From positions 1,193,872 through 1,257,871 of the forward strand of contig NW_020170390.1 of NCBI RefSeq assembly GCF_000524195.1: a stretch of 64,000 nucleotides of DNA, written 5' to 3'. The position numbers and the translations under genes are program-made. The notes below the pieces were generated by a model. It worked only from the letters and a program-made list of their open reading frames with translations, did no database searches and was not told the origin of the DNA. This document shows, one piece after another, positions 62,508 to 64,000 of the stretch (its first letter is position 1; the number at the start of each line of letters is the position of its first letter). The DNA comes from Echinococcus granulosus. Lineage: Eukaryota > Platyhelminthes > Cestoda > Cyclophyllidea > Taeniidae.

Positions 62508-63212
62508 GTCTAGTCTGAACGCCAGGCAGTAGGGAGAAGCACAATCTATGGGCACTAGGGGCCCGGCTGGTTTTAAACACATTTAGACAAAAAATCAAGT
62601 TACCTTTATCTTCGACTTCATGTGTATTTTTATTCATTAACCGATTCACGCAAAAAGCATTAGTCATAAATACATACATCAGCTAAATTGCAATACGTTT
62701 ACAAAGGCAACAAAAGGGCTTGAATTTGTGAATACTGCAGCATAATAGTATGACGTCACAAATCATTTAGGTAGGTATTTCTTGAAAAGGGTTTAGAACT
62801 CATGAGATATGTCTGACTTCATTGGTATGTCTCTTAGTACCGGTTTCACTAGCTTCAGTTTCGAAAATTTCTTTGTAGTGCCTAAGCTCTCCCTTAGAAA
62901 GTTATGAAGGAAGGAAATAGTAGGCTATTTGCTGATACGGGAAAGTTTGTTCAGCCAAATTATGGCTGAAAATGGCGTCTTGTTGCGCTTTCATGTGAAA
63001 GTGCATTAATGCCTTAAGTTATTCAATTTCTTAGTGCTTAGCAGGAAACCTATAAAAATACCTGCTTTTAATGCACTAATTCAATCGACAGTGTCGTAAC
63101 AAGACCCAATACCATATTTTAGTTGTCGCCGTTTCGGCTTTCATAGAATAATGGACAAGAAATAGAATTGGCCACCTCTCATTAGCCCCATCCTCGCTCG
63201 TGCCCTCTATAG
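62508..63212. other. intergenic, nothing supported
   Basis: AT-rich DNA with no recognised exon, repeat or RNA gene. It may contain the missing first exon or promoter of PDCD5 (minus strand), but I could not identify it. Confidence 0.35.
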
Positions 63213-63318
63213 GTCAACTTTATCAATGGCAAGGTGCCAACATTTGCGTGCAGCAAATCCAAATGCCGTTTTGTACGAATGGCTCGAGCCCATTTTTCTT
63301 ACTGCATGTGGACAAGAG
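63213..63318 (+). CDS. unidentified exon-like segment
   Basis: A good acceptor (CCCTCTATAG) and a strong donor (AGAG|GTGAGT) enclose 35 codons plus one base, open in phase 0. The peptide begins VNFINGKVPTFACSKSKC and ends SYCMWTR. Four cysteines and a mix of charged and aromatic residues look more like real protein than random translation. The frame also runs through the donor to a second one, GAAATC|GTAAGT after 63379. I do not recognise the family. If real, it belongs to a plus-strand gene that continues beyond the window. Confidence 0.35.
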
Positions 63319-63519
63319 GTGAGTTTCCAGGAGTATGGGAGATCCAGCAGGCGTTAAATAAGGGCTGTGGTGAAATCGTAAGTAGTATTGAGCGGTTCCA
63401 GGGACAGCCTTTCAACTTTATTATCCCCTAAACTAAATACGAGTTCTGGAGCCTTCAGGAATGTTTAGTGTGTCAGCCTTACAGATCCGGTATTTGGACT
63501 GAACTTCAAATATGTAAGA

Positions 63520-63705
63520 TGTAGTACTTTGATTGCTTGCTTCAGCTCTCGATTTTGGGAATGGGCCACTTATAGCTCCGCCATTGTGCACCCACTAGAT
63601 GGCCTGATCGCCAGACCATGCCCGTAGGCACCAAGCCCTTCTCAAGGTCGAGGATACATATTCTTTCCTAGTATTGTGCCTTCTTTCGTCCTAAGGATGT
63701 CATTA
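63520..63705 (-). repeat. diverged LTR-like repeat, minus orientation
   Basis: The copy begins TGTAGTACTTTGATTGC. Blocks CTCTCGATTTTGGGAATGGGCC, ATAGCTCCGCCATTGTGCACCC, AGACCATGCCCGTAGGC and GTGCCTTCTTTCGTCC follow in family order. The 3' end is eroded. Confidence 0.6.
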
Positions 63706-63788
63706 TTCTACTCTAAATATATGGCGATGTTTCGTATATTTCATTTTTTGGTCATGCTGATTGACGATACCTTATTTTCAGTATAGAT

Positions 63789-63956
63789 TGTAGCACTCCA
63801 AGTCTTCCCTGAAGTCGCAACAAGCCAAAGTACTATGTAAGAGCATATCTTGCTAACGCACAGACGATTTGATAGACTACTGACACAGAGAGGAGGTCCA
63901 ATCTCAAGTAACCGCGTAATTGAACGCCGAGTTAAACAAACTAGCAAATTACTACA
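63789..63956 (+). repeat. diverged LTR-like repeat, plus orientation
   Basis: The copy begins TGTAGCACTCCAAGTCTTCCCTG and ends AAATTACTACA, with flanks AGAT and AGAG (one mismatch). Its middle is shortened relative to the family. Confidence 0.6.
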
Positions 63957-64000
63957 AGAGTTTATCTTGTTACAGTTGTTGTTAAGTCGAAACTTTCAAT

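Noticed and set aside
1..64000. tRNA genes, rRNA, CRISPR arrays, bacterial operons or phage genes
   Set aside because: No tRNA B-box with a matching cloverleaf was found, no rRNA was recognised, and the intron-rich animal genes rule out a prokaryotic reading of the window.

Overview
This window is nuclear DNA from a eukaryote and most likely from a parasitic flatworm (a cestode is my first guess, a trematode is possible). The reasons are animal-type genes cut into many exons, GT-AG introns of only 31-45 bases in several genes beside introns of several kilobases, moderate GC content, two 100-base N gaps (12449-12548 and 25581-25680) typical of a scaffolded draft assembly, and many short interspersed repeats. 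The species call is inference. The gene calls rest on exon-by-exon reading in which every internal splice junction keeps frame.

Layout. (1) About 0.5-17.5 kb, plus strand: a RALGPS-type Ral guanine-nucleotide exchange factor (RasGEF domain, low-complexity linker, C-terminal PH domain). (2) 19.2-20.4 kb, minus strand: a complete seven-exon SURF1, the mitochondrial inner-membrane cytochrome c oxidase assembly factor. (3) 21.7-23.1 kb, minus strand: a complete six-exon PRPF38A, a spliceosomal tri-snRNP/B-complex protein. (4) 23.1-27.5 kb: gene-poor, with repeats and a gap. (5) 27.5-40.7 kb, minus strand: a four-exon claudin-fold protein of the calcium channel gamma/TARP (stargazin) type, with a long cytoplasmic tail, a polyglutamine run and a C-terminal PDZ-ligand-like end. 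(6) 40.7-52.8 kb: gene-poor and repeat-rich. (7) 52.8-59.8 kb, plus strand: an eleven-exon ARHGAP1 (BCH/CRAL-TRIO-like domain plus RhoGAP domain). (8) 60.3-61.5 kb, minus strand: PDCD5, tail-to-tail with ARHGAP1, its N-terminus not resolved. (9) 62-64 kb: a nested repeat cluster and one unidentified exon-like segment.

The genes are unrelated single-copy housekeeping or signalling genes, not a cluster with one function. RALGPS and ARHGAP1 both act on small GTPases, but nothing in the sequence ties them together.

The most interesting non-genic signal is a repeat family of about 195-200 bp. Its copies start TGTAG and end TTACA or TTGCA, carry a TATA-like motif and an AATAAA-like motif, and five copies are flanked by perfect 4-bp target-site duplications. 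That is the structure of a solo LTR. One pair of degenerate copies in the same orientation brackets about 650 bp of non-coding sequence (43.5-44.4 kb) that has a diverged relative at 49.8-50.5 kb, which suggests a terminal-repeat retrotransposon in miniature (TRIM). No transposase or reverse transcriptase reading frame was recognised anywhere in the window.
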